From contig CM032233.1 in NCBI GenBank assembly GCA_019009955.1, positions 17,169,001 to 17,233,000 of the forward strand: a DNA stretch of 64,000 nucleotides, in the 5' to 3' direction. Made by a program: the position numbers and the translations under genes. Below the pieces are notes generated by a model. The model ran no database searches and was not told the origin of the DNA. It worked only from the letters and a program-made list of their open reading frames with translations. This document shows, one piece after another, positions 11,052-21,965 of this stretch (position 1 is the stretch's first letter; each line of letters opens with the position of its first letter). This stretch comes from Riptortus pedestris (lineage: Eukaryota > Arthropoda > Insecta > Hemiptera > Alydidae).

Positions 11052-11712
11052 TGTATAGAACCAATCTTATTGCACATTAAATGTACTATAAATATTGTTA
11101 TGCACATTTATTCTCTATATTGAATATTAACCTAGTTATTTGCATTTTCAGTTTTCAGCCTTCAGCAAACCCCCACTTCTACTCTTGTTACATAAACAAT
11201 ACTTTATTATTCAAATAAAGGGTTAGAACCACCAATATAAATAATACTATTGCCATACCTTTTGGTGGAGACCGTCGTCACCGAAAGATATGACAACAGC
11301 AATACTTTATTGTTTTCAAGAGACCTTTATTATACGAGATAAATGCGAATATGTTATCGTGACCTCCCCCCTTCTTATGTTCTTGGACTACTTAAATGTG
11401 ATTGATAGAGATAAAAATTATTCTGATCCATTATAAGTTACAGTAGTAGGTATAGTAAATAGTTTTCTATAAAATTAATATGTTATATTCAAATATATAT
11501 CCGTAATAGTTTTTCTTTCATGTCAGAAGTGGACACACCTGTTTGTTTATATTTCTGGTGCTTCCCGTCTGGAGGTAACTTATTATGGTTTGTATTTCAC
11601 TTGATGCTGACGGTGCTATACGGGTAGTGATACCAGTATGTAGATTTATCTATTGTTAAACATCACGAGGGAAATCGGCTTAGCGTACGCAGCCCCTGAG
11701 TGACAGAATTTT
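11048..11712 (+). mobile_element. family H, forward H3 module with a 91 bp insertion
   Basis: It runs from AATTGTATAGAACCAATCTT to the terminal GCAGCCCCTGAGTGACAGAA. It has the usual H3 landmarks: AACCCCCACTTCTACT, TTATACGAGATAAATGC, TTTCTTTC and CACGAGGGAAATCGGCTTAG. It is interrupted at 11209-11299. Confidence 0.8.
11209..11299 (-). mobile_element. short retroelement fragment with 12 bp target duplication
   Basis: The 91 bp insert is flanked by CAATACTTTATT at 11197-11208 and 11300-11311. Its sequence is the reverse of 60205-60278 (GACGGTCTCCACC...AACCCTTTATTTGAA). The clean duplication shows that this stretch is a real mobile end. It is probably the end of a Penelope-like or LINE element. 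Confidence 0.75.
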
Positions 11713-11728
11713 CTAGTACAGTTCATTT

Positions 11729-11923
11729 TCACCATCCCCTTCTAAATTGGTTGAGGATAGGGCAAGTTTGCAGGAAGTGGAAGACATCCTCTGCATCCCC
11801 GAGGTTGCTCATCTAGCAGATTGCACTGTCATCCAATCCCGACGGTTTCCTGCTGAGATTAAATGTTTCTGTCCTTGTCGATATCGCTGTACTGATGCCT
11901 AACTCACTGTAGTCATGTCTTAC
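11729..11923 (-). pseudogene. LINE ORF2 C-terminus (zinc-knuckle region)
   Basis: The minus-strand frame reads RHDYSELGISTAISTRTETF, NLSRKPSGLDDSAIC, an in-frame stop, then MSNLGDAEDVFHFLQTCPIL and NQFRRGW before the terminal TGA. The Cys/His spacing C-x2-(C)-...-H-F-L-x2-C is the C-terminal zinc motif of Jockey/CR1-type ORF2 proteins; the second Cys is lost here. The fragment is 65 codons long and bounded upstream by a stop. Confidence 0.8.
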
Positions 11924-11972
11924 CTATTGCCATTTCTGATGTTGGCGCGTTGGTGTTTCAAAATTTGTTGTG

Positions 11973-12068
11973 TATTGAGGTCGTACTCATGACGTGATTT
12001 TCGAAATATTTCTTCAAATGTCCATCAATCCCACCCAGGAGGACGAAAATGAGGTTCGTTCAAAACTA
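11973..12068 (+). mobile_element. family H, forward H5 module fragment
   Basis: Sequence from ATTGAGGTCGTACTCATGAC to GAGGTTCGTTCAAAA. The terminal AGCAGATTTCCC motif is missing. A family A copy follows after a short TA tract, and H3 follows at 13778, so this looks like the 5' half of a split H element. Confidence 0.7.
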
Positions 12069-12079
12069 TATATACATAT

Positions 12080-13617
12080 ATACTAGCTAAGGTACCCAGC
12101 TTCGCCCGGGAATTCATTTGACGGTGAATGATGATGATATTTTTTTGGTAAGCCTTTTACACAGTATTTTGACATTTCCCCGTCCCAGTGTTTAGGATTT
12201 ATACCCGCCATTGCATTTGTTAATAATAAAATTATTTGTTATTTAAGACTTAAATATTTTTATATGTTCTGTCCTGAATATTTTTATATTTCCCGTCTCC
12301 TGTACATGACTTTTTTTTTATAACGTAGTGGACCATATAATTCATAATAGTAGAAAGTATTCTATCTTCCAAACCATATATGAATAAAAATTCCTTTCCC
12401 TTGATGCGGTACAAAGCCCTACGGTGACAGATGTTTTAGGTACGTTATAACCGCTATTAAAAATACTCTTTTGTAAGTCTCGATGGAAAACTGTATATTC
12501 ATATTGGTACATAGTAAAATATATCATATATTAACAGAGCTGAGTTAATAAATGCCAGAAATAACTGGGTGCACTTCCCCTGCGTTCATCTTTTTAAATT
12601 ATTTATTTATGATATTTAAACAAATTCACATTCCTGAGAATAACACTACATTGCTAAAAGTATAAGCACCAATTATCGTGTAAACATAGACTAATATGAG
12701 GTCGGCAAGGAAGCGGCAGAAGAGATAGGACATACGAAGTAACCCCCACCCCACGCCCCCTAGGCTCAGTGGTACCAAATCATTTAGGATATCAATCCTG
12801 TAATACATTAAATTATATTAACAAATCAGATTACATTATCTTCACAATACTAAAACTGTTTGTTCAAATATTTTTCACGTTTTAATTAAATAAAGTATTA
12901 AATACACATAGGGAAAACCGGCGTTTCTCATGAATTAATGTTTGAGATAAGAGAAGGGGGGGGGTATACTTTACTTGGTGCAATCTGTTGATGGCGTTAA
13001 AAAATAACATAGATTTGAATCATTAAGGATACAATTTTAACATGAATTTGAATTCATTTATCCAGGTGAGGTACCGGGTAGTTCATATTGGAATGAACTG
13101 TTGAGCATATCAATATTTCTACGCACGTGACTTGCTTCATACCTCATTTTAAAAAAAACATTATAAAACAAAATTTACTCTAAATAAAAAAGTAAACAGT
13201 TGTTATGTGCACGATTGCCGAAAAACAAATAGAAAATGAAATATTGGGAATTTTTATTTCAGACCTCCCTTATAACCCGGTTCAACCGTTAGTGCCCAAT
13301 AAAATAGTTGGCTCCCGCGTTAGTTTTTAGCGTATATCTCGTTTATACTTTATTATATGACCAAAAGTGAATATAACAGAAGTTACTCTAAATACCAGAA
13401 TAAACATCTTTTGCTATGTGCATATCTGCCAAAAAACCAATAGGAAACGAAATATCGCTATTTTTAATTTCAGGCCCCCCTTACAACCCTCACTCCTGCT
13501 CACCCGTAGAAATGTTAGTACAGCTTATTATCATGTAGGAGTTAGTGCTAATATACATACCGAGTTTCGTTCAGTTCGATTGAGTCTTTTGTGCCAAATA
13601 AAATTTTTAAAGTGGTA
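12080..13617 (+). mobile_element. family A (long-5' subtype), 3' truncated
   Basis: It starts TAGCTAAGGTACCCAGCTTC. It shares the diagnostic middle region with 38016-38626 and 40466-42496 (GAAAGTATTCTATCTTCC, GATGCGGTACAAAG, GAGGTCGGC). The internal units carry CCTCCCTTATAACCC. It stops at AAATAAAATTTTTAAAG, before the (AAAC)n tail. Confidence 0.75.
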
Positions 13618-13777
13618 AAGATTTTTCCGCTGAATATAACAACGCTTTTATCTGTTTCACCTTACGTACCTATACAGCTTATATATGCTTCATCTTCATT
13701 GACTGTGACAAATCACAACGATATTAAATATCTAAATCCTATAAAAATAACAGTGGAATTAAATAAAAACAAATAAA

Positions 13778-14372
13778 AAATGGTATAGAACCAATCTTAT
13801 TGCAAACTAAATGGTCTATAAATATTGTTCCATACATATTTTCTGTATCATAAATATTAACCGAGATATTTGGATTTTATAGTTTTCCGTTTTTATTAAA
13901 CCCCCACTCCTACTCATGTTATATTAATAATAAGCTGTTATATCATGAAACACTTCACTACAAGGTTAAATAAGGAATATTGTTTTCATTGAACTTTTAC
14001 TTTGTGAGATATATGCAAATACGTACGTTCACCTCCCCTCCTTTTGTTCTTGGATTACTAAAATTTAAGTAATTGAGATTAAAATTATTCTGATTCTTTA
14101 CAAATTACAGCACTAGCTATAGTTAAAGTTTCCAATAAAATTAATATTTTATATACAGATATATTATTATTATTTATTAATGCTTTTTCTTTCTGGTGTA
14201 GAATTCAGGTTAGATGGCCTTTTTGTTTACAATTCAGACGCTTTCCGTTGTAGACTTATTAACTTGTAACTGAAAGATTTCTTATTACCGTTTGTATTTA
14301 TTCACTTGTTCGCGGTGGTGTTACCAGTATGTATATCTATTGTAAACCTTCGCGTAGGAAATCCTTATTTAT
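13778..14372 (+). mobile_element. family H, forward H3 module, 3' end degraded
   Basis: TATAGAACCAATCTTATTGC, AACCCCCACTCCTACTCATG and GTATGTATATCTATTGTAAA place it in H3. The terminal hairpin has decayed. It is likely the 3' half of the H element whose 5' half is at 11973-12068. Confidence 0.75.
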
Positions 14373-14998
14373 TCAATTCCACAGTTCTATGTTCGGCTTA
14401 GTTGTAGTATTTGTTTTTGTTTTGTGGCGTGTCGACCCTTATGGTCATTAACGTCAGACCGTTTATATAAATTATTAATTTCAGGAGATTTTAATATGTA
14501 TTATTTCATTATATTTATCAGTCAATATTATTAATTAATGTTTGCGATACGAGGTATACCATGTAGGGAGGTTTACATCTAGGATTTTAAACTTTATCAA
14601 TATTTTTGGTGGTACAATGTTCAGGTCTTTGTGGTACATTGTTCCTGAATAGTGTTATTTTATGTATATACTCATGAGTCCAAGAGTCAATAAGGTATAT
14701 TCGACAACAAAAAGAGTCTCCTCTCAACCTTCTAGTTTGAGTTGATTAGCGCAACCACTCTCCTGTGCCTATGAATAAATATGAGTATTCATTATGTAAA
14801 TGAATATGTTAGCTAAATATATTATTGTATTATGGAGCAATCTTTTACATCCGCGTTATTCCCATATGTGAGTAGATCGTCTTGGCATATTTAAATTGAG
14901 TAGGAAATAGGTTAAGGCCTTCCGATTATGTCAAAGGTGTTTGGAGAGAAAGCTCTCGGTCGGCCGGTCTGGAGCTCACTTCACTCCCTGCCTATTAC
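14373..14998. other. unassigned stretch
   Basis: No repeat family or coding signal recognised. Confidence 0.5.
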
Positions 14999-15633
14999 AA
15001 AAGTCCGTCACGCAGGGGCTGCGTAAACTAAGCATATTTCCCTCGTGATGCTTAACAATAGATAAATCTACATACTGGTAACACAATAGCACTGTCAACA
15101 TCAAGTGAATAAATGCAAACGATAATAAGTAACCTCCAGACGGGAAGCACCAGAAACATAAACAAACAGGTGTGCCAACTTCTCACATGAAAGAAAAACA
15201 ATATATGTATTGGGGGGGGGGCACTATGACCTACTTGCATTTATCTCGTATAATAAAGGTCTCCTGAAAACAATTTATGGTATTTAAGCTTCGAATAATG
15301 TGGTTTACTACATAACAGAGTATTGATTATGTAACATGAGTAGAAGTGGGGGTTTGCTGAAAAATACAAATATATCGGTTAATATTCAAGATACAGAATA
15401 AATGTATATAACGATATTGATATGAAATTTAATTTGCAATAAGATTGGCTTTATACCAGTTTTCGATCCGACGTATAGTAACGGAGATATTTCGAATTTT
15501 CAAAACTCCTCCCTTCTAACCCCCCCCCTCCCACTGGTCCGATTTCAGCCATTAACGAACTTGATCTTTATTTTTACATAAAACGTTTAAATATAACGAT
15601 CAAGCAAAATTTGCGACCACTAGTGTGTTAACA

Positions 15634-15677
<44 letters not shown>

Positions 15678-15798
15678 AACGGACCTCATTTTCGTCACCT
15701 CCTGGGTAGGATCGATGGACATTTGAAGAAACATTTAAAAAATTGCGTCATGAGTACGACCTCAACAGCTGATTTCCCCTAAGGGAAATCTGATAAAA
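14999..15798 (-). mobile_element. family H, full-length reverse copy (about 800 bp)
   Basis: Complete order on the minus strand: H5 (AGCAGATTTCCC-like end at 15780-15798, block ending GAGGTCCGTTCAAA), a TA core at 15637-15674, then H3 ending at the hairpin and AAAAGTCCGTCACGCAGGGG (14999). It shows the standard length and layout of the family. It encodes no protein; its mobility would need an autonomous partner. Confidence 0.88.
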
Positions 15799-16331
15799 GG
15801 AGGTATATGAGGAAAGAGATCACGATTGTGAGGTACGCAGAGAGAGAGAGAGTTTAAAAAATAAATAAATAATATATTTACGGAAGGGTATTGACTCCAC
15901 CTGGATTTACTCTACTGCGTTCATTCATAAAATTACTAAAAGCAAAACATACACTGCACACTAAGCCTCTAAAGCATAAACAAGGAGCGAGGTAAGGCAC
16001 TGCGGATTAGGAGCTAGAGATAAGGATAGCCCTGCCAGGATTAGGAGTTAGCCATATTCGGAATGAAATAAATCCACCTACCTCCCTCGATTCCTCCCCT
16101 TCCTGCCCCCTGATCTGAAATTTTGCGATTCGTCCACAATCGGCGTCGTCACCTCTACCTCTCCAAATTTCAAAAAAAAAATCACCAGACCTTTTCGGGC
16201 CTGTAAAAAACGCAGTCTCAGCTTCCTTCCGCTCAGTCCTCGGAAATGAGACAATGTAGTCTCTACAAACACATTCAGAGCTACCTTATTGCAGAAACTG
16301 AAATATGTATGCTGAATATAACGGCACTTAT
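15799..16331. other. unassigned, GC-richer stretch
   Basis: Contains a short (GA)n at 15838-15852. No coding frame is supported. The 64-codon minus frame at 16078-16272 has no recognisable similarity. Confidence 0.45.
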
Positions 16332-16402
16332 TAGCAGATTTCTTTTAATGGAAATCAGCTCTTGAGGTTGTACTAATGACGCGATTTTCGAAAAATGTAC
16401 AT
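16332..16402 (+). mobile_element. family H, forward H5 module fragment
   Basis: AGCAGATTTCTTTTAATGG, then CAGCTCTTGAGGTTGTACTA and GCGATTTTCGAAAAA; truncated before the GAGGTCCGTT end. Confidence 0.7.
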
Positions 16403-16438
16403 TGATCTTACATAGTACATGACTAAAAATAATGTCTG

Positions 16439-16441
<3 letters not shown>

Positions 16442-16507
<66 letters not shown>
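16442..16507. repeat. (TA)n microsatellite
   Basis: TA tract between an H5 fragment and a family A fragment. Confidence 0.98.
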
Positions 16508-16510
<3 letters not shown>

Positions 16511-17020
16511 GCGGACCCGACAGACGTTGTCTTGCATGATATTTCAAGCTATTAAATTTAATAATATTATATTTAAAACAAAATCTACTATTAATAACAC
16601 AAAAATCAATTTTTGTTATGTGCACGTTTACCTAAAAACAAATAGAAAATGAAATATCATGAATTTTTTATTCAGGCCTCCCTTATTTCAGGTCCTTTAA
16701 CTCCCCACTCCCGTTCGACCTAAAAAATTTAATATAGCTTACATTAATGGAAGAATTAATGCTAATTTACATATAGAGTTTTGTTAAGTTCGGTTCAATC
16801 GTTAGTGCCCAACAAAATTGTTGGCTCCCACTATATATGTATATCTCGTTTAAACTTTGTTATATGAAAAAAGTGAATATAACAAAAGTTACTCTAAATA
16901 GCAAAATAAACTACTTTTATCCTGTGCATATTTGCCGAAAAAGCAATAGTAATCGAAATATGGCTATTTTTAATTTTAGGCCTCCCTTACAACCCCCACT
17001 CCTGCTCCATCCGCCGGGCT
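16508..17020 (+). mobile_element. family A, internal units only
   Basis: Opens CCTGCGGACCCGACAGACGT, then runs through two diverged internal units (CAGGCCTCCCTTA, CCCACTCC) and ends at CCCCACTCCTGCTCCATCC. Both standard ends are missing. Confidence 0.65.
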
Positions 17021-17091
17021 GATTTGTGAAACTAAACCATCCAGGGCGTCACCTAAACGCATACACACGTACAGTAGAATTATATATATAA

Positions 17092-17094
<3 letters not shown>

Positions 17095-17150
<56 letters not shown>
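17095..17150. repeat. (TA)n microsatellite
   Basis: Pure TA tract. Confidence 0.98.
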
Positions 17151-17157
<7 letters not shown>

Positions 17158-17447
17158 CCCAAGCAAAGCTACCTCAGTAATAATACTTAATAATGATGGG
17201 AGCTATTCATAATTAGCGTCTGTATTTTTAGAAGTGCTAACTGATTGATTAGGATATCAATTTATTTTTATTCTTCTAGACTAAAAATTTCGCTTTAGTG
17301 TCTAGATATTGAGCCATAACTACTATAAACTATAAACCCAGAGACGGGGAAATGAAAAAATATTGTTCATAGAAAAGCATTGCCAAAACAAACACCTTCA
17401 TCATTCAGCCTTTAATGAATTCCCGAGCGAAGTCGGGTACCTTAGCC

Positions 17448-17452
<5 letters not shown>
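17151..17452 (-). mobile_element. short family A subtype (about 300 bp), reverse
   Basis: The minus strand starts with the CCCGACTTCGCTCGGGAATT end and continues TAGTCTAGAAGAA to ATTATTACTGAGGTAGCTTT. Compare 18437-18700 (reverse) and 25911-27150 (forward). This copy keeps an uninterrupted TTAA where the forward copy carries a 948 bp insertion. Confidence 0.8.

Positions 17453-17462
<10 letters not shown>

Positions 17463-17500
<38 letters not shown>
17463..17500. repeat. (TA)n microsatellite
   Basis: TA tract between short family A and an H5 fragment. Confidence 0.95.
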
Positions 17501-17504
<4 letters not shown>

Positions 17505-17613
17505 CATTTTGAACGGCCTATATTCGTCATCTCATAGGTAGGATTGATGTGATGGGTATTGAAGAGGTGCTTCGAAAACCGATTCATAAGTTTAAGTCTA
17601 ATCTGTTAAAAAA
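17505..17613 (-). mobile_element. family H, reverse H5 fragment, diverged
   Basis: TTTTGAACGGCCTATATTCG and TCATCTCATAGGTAGGATTG match the reverse H5 block; the tip is reduced to AATCTGTTAAAA. Confidence 0.65.
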
Positions 17614-18001
17614 TATGTCCCCTTATGGTGATTCTGCGAAATGAAAGAAATAAATGTCTAAAATAATCCATAAGAATCGGTGGGAATGTTAATTTAGTCA
17701 GTGTGCTGCTGGAGAGAGCGGATTGTTTGTTGTCTTTCCTCATAGCCACCTCTTGTCTGGTTATACTGTTGACCCAGTCTGAAGGCCGCCTGCTTCTCTC
17801 ACTGGCAGTTTATTTCACGGATAATAAACAGCATGGTCCCTATCAGAAGTATGAACAAATGTTCTGCTATTTTTCAACCAAATGAAATATTTTTCTTGAA
17901 CCTAATAAAACCTTCTACATTTTTTTTTAACCAATGAAACGGTAGGATTAACCCAAATAATTTTTATATATTCTAGATATTAGGATCTTTGTTTTTTAAA
18001 T
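17614..18001. other. unassigned stretch
   Basis: Contains an open frame at 17703-17885 that starts at GTG, not ATG, and has no recognised similarity. Not called as a gene. Confidence 0.45.
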
Positions 18002-18110
18002 AAAAGTCCGTCACACAGGTGATGCTTGTACTAAGCAAATTTCCCATCTGCTGGCATGACACCCTGGTCATCTCATCTCACCGTCTATCACTATTTGTCA
18101 CGAAGCCTTT
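18002..18110 (-). mobile_element. family H, reverse H3b terminal fragment
   Basis: AAAAGTCCGTCACACAGG, TACTAAGCAAATTTCCCA and CTGGTCATCTCATCTCACC match the H3b end seen at 22568 and 31980. Confidence 0.6.
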
Positions 18111-18436
18111 AACAGATTTTGTAAAGTTTTTTGTACTAATAGTTCAAATCAGACGAGTATAATATAATAATATTCCAGATAAGAAAACAATGTATTTAAT
18201 CATAATTAAAGAGAATTAAAATTCCAACAACATTGGTAGTATAAACCTTTTCAGTTCAACTCATAGAAATCGAAATATATTTTCCCCTCGACTCTCCACC
18301 CCCTCTTCTCAATTCCCTAAGGCCGATTTCATTAACTATTATGATTTTTAGTGATGAATGAATCGGTTAAATACCGAGTGTGGTATAGATAAAATAAAGA
18401 TTTTCCAGTCAAGAATATATATATATATATATATAT
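18111..18436. other. unassigned AT-rich stretch with TA tract
   Basis: 18290-18410 faintly resembles reverse H3 (CCACCCCCTCTTCTC, GCCGATTTCATTAACTA), too weak to call. A TA tract lies at 18414-18436. Confidence 0.4.
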
Positions 18437-18700
18437 GTATATCCCAAGCAAAGCTACCTCAGTAATGATAATGATGGGAGCTATTCATAATTAGCCTCGG
18501 TATTTTTAGAGTGCTGAGTGATTGATTAGGATATCAATTTATTTTTATTCTTCTAGACTAAAAATTTCGATTTAGTGTCTAGATATTGAGCCATAAACTA
18601 TAAACACAGAGACGGGGAAATGAAAAAATATTGTGCATAGGAAAGTATTGCCAAAACAAACACCTTCATCATTCAGCCTTTAATGATTTCCCTAGCTAAG
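18437..18700 (-). mobile_element. short family A subtype, reverse, truncated at the hairpin end
   Basis: A near-identical relative of 17151-17452, with TTAA deleted in the AATGATAATGATGG region. It runs directly into a forward family A copy. Confidence 0.75.
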
Positions 18701-20197
18701 TTGCCTTCGCTCGGGAAATCATGACTGCGTTGCTCGGGGAGTCTGAATAAATATTGTAATTTCTTTTGGCTTTAGAATGCACAATATTTTTGCACTTCCA
18801 ATCTCAAGTCTTTACTTCAGTTACTATTGCATACTTATAGAATTTATTAGTCTCAATGATTAAAAATAATAAATAGATAAAGTAAAAATTAGTTCCTGAT
18901 AAATCTCCCTCTCTATTGTTCAAAATACTGTTTATAATATAAATTATAAATATGGACAGCATTTTTATTATAAACTTTGCAAGACTACAAATTTATTTCT
19001 CCAAAAACGTCACCTAGCACAACGATTGTATCTGTTTTACGTATTTAATTACAATTACTAAAAATACTCTAATATATATCTGAAAAAGAAACTTTTCTAT
19101 TTAGATTAGTTCTTACTGATACTCTATTATGTGTAGCATATTATAGGAGCAATGTTAATAATTAGCAGACATATGGGTGCACCTACCTGGCACTTTCAAC
19201 CCCGTCTCACATTGATTTGTTTGAATAAACACTCTATTTAATGTTTACCTCTAGTTTAAAGCAAACATCAACATTACTTGCAATTATTAAGCGACAAGTC
19301 GGCTTGATCAAAAGCCGGTCTGCCAGGCACCGACTGTGTTATTTCCTCACAACTTCCGCTCCCGCATCTTGGCCAAATTCAACATTATTTGGTTTAAGCT
19401 ATTGGAACGTCAGACATTCTAAATATTAAACCATGTGCGTATTTGCCGAAAAAGCAATACGAGACGAAATATCTTTTTTTTAATTTCAGTACTCCCTTTT
19501 TCAATCGCCCAATAAAATAGTTGGCTCCCGCTTTAGTTTTTTGTGTATATCTCGTTTATACCTTGTTAAAAAACAAAAGAGAATATAACAAACGTTACTT
19601 TAAACAACAAAATAAACAACTTTTGTCATGTGCATATTTGCAGAAAACCCTATAGAAAACGAAATACCGCTATATTTTATTTCAGACCTCCCTTACAACC
19701 CTCACTCCTGCCCGTCCCTAGAAATGTTGGTATGGCTTGTTATAATGAAGGCGTTAGTCCTAATACACGTACCGAGTTTTATTTAGTTCGGTTGATTCTA
19801 TTGTGCCAAATAAAATTGTTGACTCCCGCTATAATTTTTAGCGTATAACTCATTTATACTTAGGTATACGACGAAAGTGTATATAACAGACGTTACTTTA
19901 AATAATAAAATAAATAACTTTTGTTATGTGCATATTTGCCGAAAAACCAATAGGAAACGAAATATTGCTATTTTTAATTTCAGGCCTCCTTTATAACTCC
20001 CACTCCTGTTCGTCTCAGAGAAAATTAATATAGATTAAAGTCTAAGATGGGTTAGTAGTTATATGCATACAAAGGTTCATAAAATTCGGTTTATACACAG
20101 ACACCGAAGAAACAAATTGCAGATATCGTGTCTATGACATGTGAAACGAAAAAGTTTCGTGCAATTTTGAGAAAAAAATCAATGTACCGTTATAGAT
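18698..20197 (+). mobile_element. family A copy, full 5' end, 3' end nearly complete
   Basis: It begins TTGCCTTCGCTCGGGAAATC, has a subtype-specific middle shared with 27845-28513, contains the internal units and ends TGTGAAACGAAAAAGTTTCG...AATCAATGTACCG. The (AAAC)n tract is deleted (ATAAAATTCGGTTTATACACAG). Confidence 0.75.
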
Positions 20198-20600
20198 AGT
20201 GTAGGTGTTTGTTGAGGTTTATGATCAATGTTGATGAAGGGAGTTGTAATCTACGCCAATATTTCGAGAATTTTATTTTCTCTTCTTCAGGCCAGTGAAA
20301 AAGAACTACTTTATATATATTGCACATTCTTATTTAAATACAGTGTAACAGAGTGGTGTTTATGTTATATGTAGTCTAGTCTTGGTAAGTACTTGTTGTA
20401 CTTGTAACAAGTATTCATGTTGTATGCAATGCTGTTCATGATTCTCTCCACAAAGTCATAAAGATATAAATAATGAGAGAATTATGATTTGCCTTAATGG
20501 TTGAGTTATAAAAAAATGTTTACCCTGTATGTTTTTAGCATTGTTAATGCCCAGGAGGGCGAAACGTCTGCCATTCTAAAATAAGGAGAATAAATATAGC
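20198..20600. mobile_element. Penelope-like element remnants with two hammerhead-like motifs
   Basis: On the minus strand near 20240-20290: CCTGAAGAAGAGAA...TTCTCGAAATATTGG, that is CTGANGA, a 5 bp stem II and GAAA. On the plus strand near 20536-20575: GCCC-AGGA-GGGC-GAAACGTC, with a diverged 5' core. Such motifs mark the ends of Penelope-like retroelements. No reverse transcriptase or GIY-YIG endonuclease is seen here. Confidence 0.45.
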
Positions 20601-20892
20601 TGTTTGAGACCTAAAGATCCTTTCTTTTCTCCAGTAATAAATATTCCATATACGGATTGTCCATGGATATAAAGTGGCGGTGCATTTAGTTAACCTATTA
20701 GGCTTATTCAAGCTAGGAAAACCTTTATGAAAAGTCCGGATCTGCAGGAACGCGGTTTGATTATAGGAAGGAAAACAGGCAACATTTCGCCACTGCATGA
20801 AACATGAAGGGGCCTTCTATGCTCAAACCACCAAAGGCGGAACTTGCTTGCGTAAACAGTGAATCATTCGAAACGACAAAATACTTTCTTTA
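20601..20892. other. unassigned stretch
   Basis: No recognised repeat or gene. The 84-codon minus frame has no similarity I can name. Confidence 0.4.
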
Positions 20893-21010
20893 TTAGAAGA
20901 TTTTTACATTATGTGAAATCAGCTATTGAGGTTGTACTCACGACGTGATTTCTGAAACATTTCCTCAAATGTCCATCGATCATACCTCGTAGAGAATGCG
21001 TTTCGTTTAA
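20893..21010 (+). mobile_element. family H, forward H5 module
   Basis: GTGAAATCAGCTATTGAGGT, TCCATCGATC and a diverged GTTTCGTTTAAAATTATA end, followed by a TA tract and a LINE 3' end. Confidence 0.65.
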
Positions 21011-21027
21011 AATTATATATATATTAC

Positions 21028-21282
21028 TCGACACAAGTACTCTCTGGACACGGAACTACTAAATCGTATTTACATAGGTTCAAAATACTAAATGACAAAA
21101 GTTGCCCGTGTGACAGAACGAGTGAACAGACTATAGAACACCTCATCTACACTTGCACACTGACTACACTGTTAAGAAACACACTCCAACAAACACTTCT
21201 CAAAAACAAAGACCAATGGCCAATAGATCTAAAGAGTTTGTTTAAAAATATCCATTTTTATTTAGACATTTTTCTAAAACCT
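21028..21282 (+). pseudogene. LINE ORF2 C-terminus (RNase H end and zinc knuckle)
   Basis: One open frame of 85 codons reads STQVLSGHGTTKSYLHRFKI, then CPCDRTSEQTIEHLIYTC, WPIDLKSLFKN and ends IFLKP before TAA. The pattern QxLxGHGxxxxYLxRF followed by CxCxxxx(Q)TxxHLxxxC is characteristic of the end of R1/I-group ORF2 proteins. Upstream parts are absent: a TA-rich sequence precedes it, so the insertion is strongly 5'-truncated. No frameshift in the retained part suggests relatively recent insertion. Confidence 0.88.
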
Positions 21283-21712
21283 TAATAGAAATAGCTGACG
21301 TTTTAAACACTTTACTTAAAGAATAATATTTTAAGTCTCCCCTACCATTTTTTTTTTTTTTTTTTACCTACATCAAGAATAATGCAATAGAATGAGGGGC
21401 ATAACTTCCTTAATGAAGTCAAATTAATATGTTATTGGATTGTTTCGAATTTTCCTTATTATGCGTTCTAATGTTTCATTACTTTGATTGTTTGTTCTTC
21501 CATTATGTATATTATTTTTTTTTCTTGTTTCCTATTTCTTTTCTTTTTATTTTATTTATTTATTTGTCTTTTTTTAATTTGCAAAAACAAATTTATGAAC
21601 TACATTTCTTGTATTCAAAATCATGATGTATTACGAACATACATGTTATATACTACAGTAGTATGGTACATGTAGTGAATAAACTCCCTTTGTGCATGGG
21701 CAATGTGCAAAG

Positions 21713-21713
<1 letters not shown>
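21283..21713 (+). mobile_element. 3' UTR of the R1/I-group LINE
   Basis: AT-rich with a poly-T run at 21351-21365, ending AATAAACTCCCTTTGTGCAT and AATGTGCAAAGGAATATA. The ending resembles 60782-60838 (AATAAACTCCCTT followed by a small hairpin), supporting a shared LINE 3' end. Confidence 0.6.

Positions 21714-21747
<34 letters not shown>
21714..21747. repeat. (TA)n microsatellite
   Basis: TA tract between the LINE tail and a family A 5' end. Confidence 0.97.
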
Positions 21748-21748
<1 letters not shown>

Positions 21749-21965
21749 TAGCTAAGGTGCCCGGCTTCGCCCGGGAATTCATTTTAGGCTGAATAAAGAT
21801 GATATTTTTTTGACAAGGCTTTATTTTCCACGATATTTTGACATTTCCCCATTACAGTTTTTAGGGTTTATACCCGTCGATGCTGTGGATTTGTTAATAC
21901 TAAAGATTTGTTATTTAAGACTTCACTGTCCTCCATATTGTCATATTTCCTATTATATATATATA
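21748..21965 (+). mobile_element. family A, 5' fragment
   Basis: CTAGCTAAGGTGCCCGGCTT to CACTGTCCTCCATATTGTCA, ending in a short TA run. Confidence 0.75.

Noticed and set aside
17703..17885. 60-codon frame resembling a signal peptide
   Set aside because: It starts at GTG, has no ATG, no recognised similarity and no splice context.
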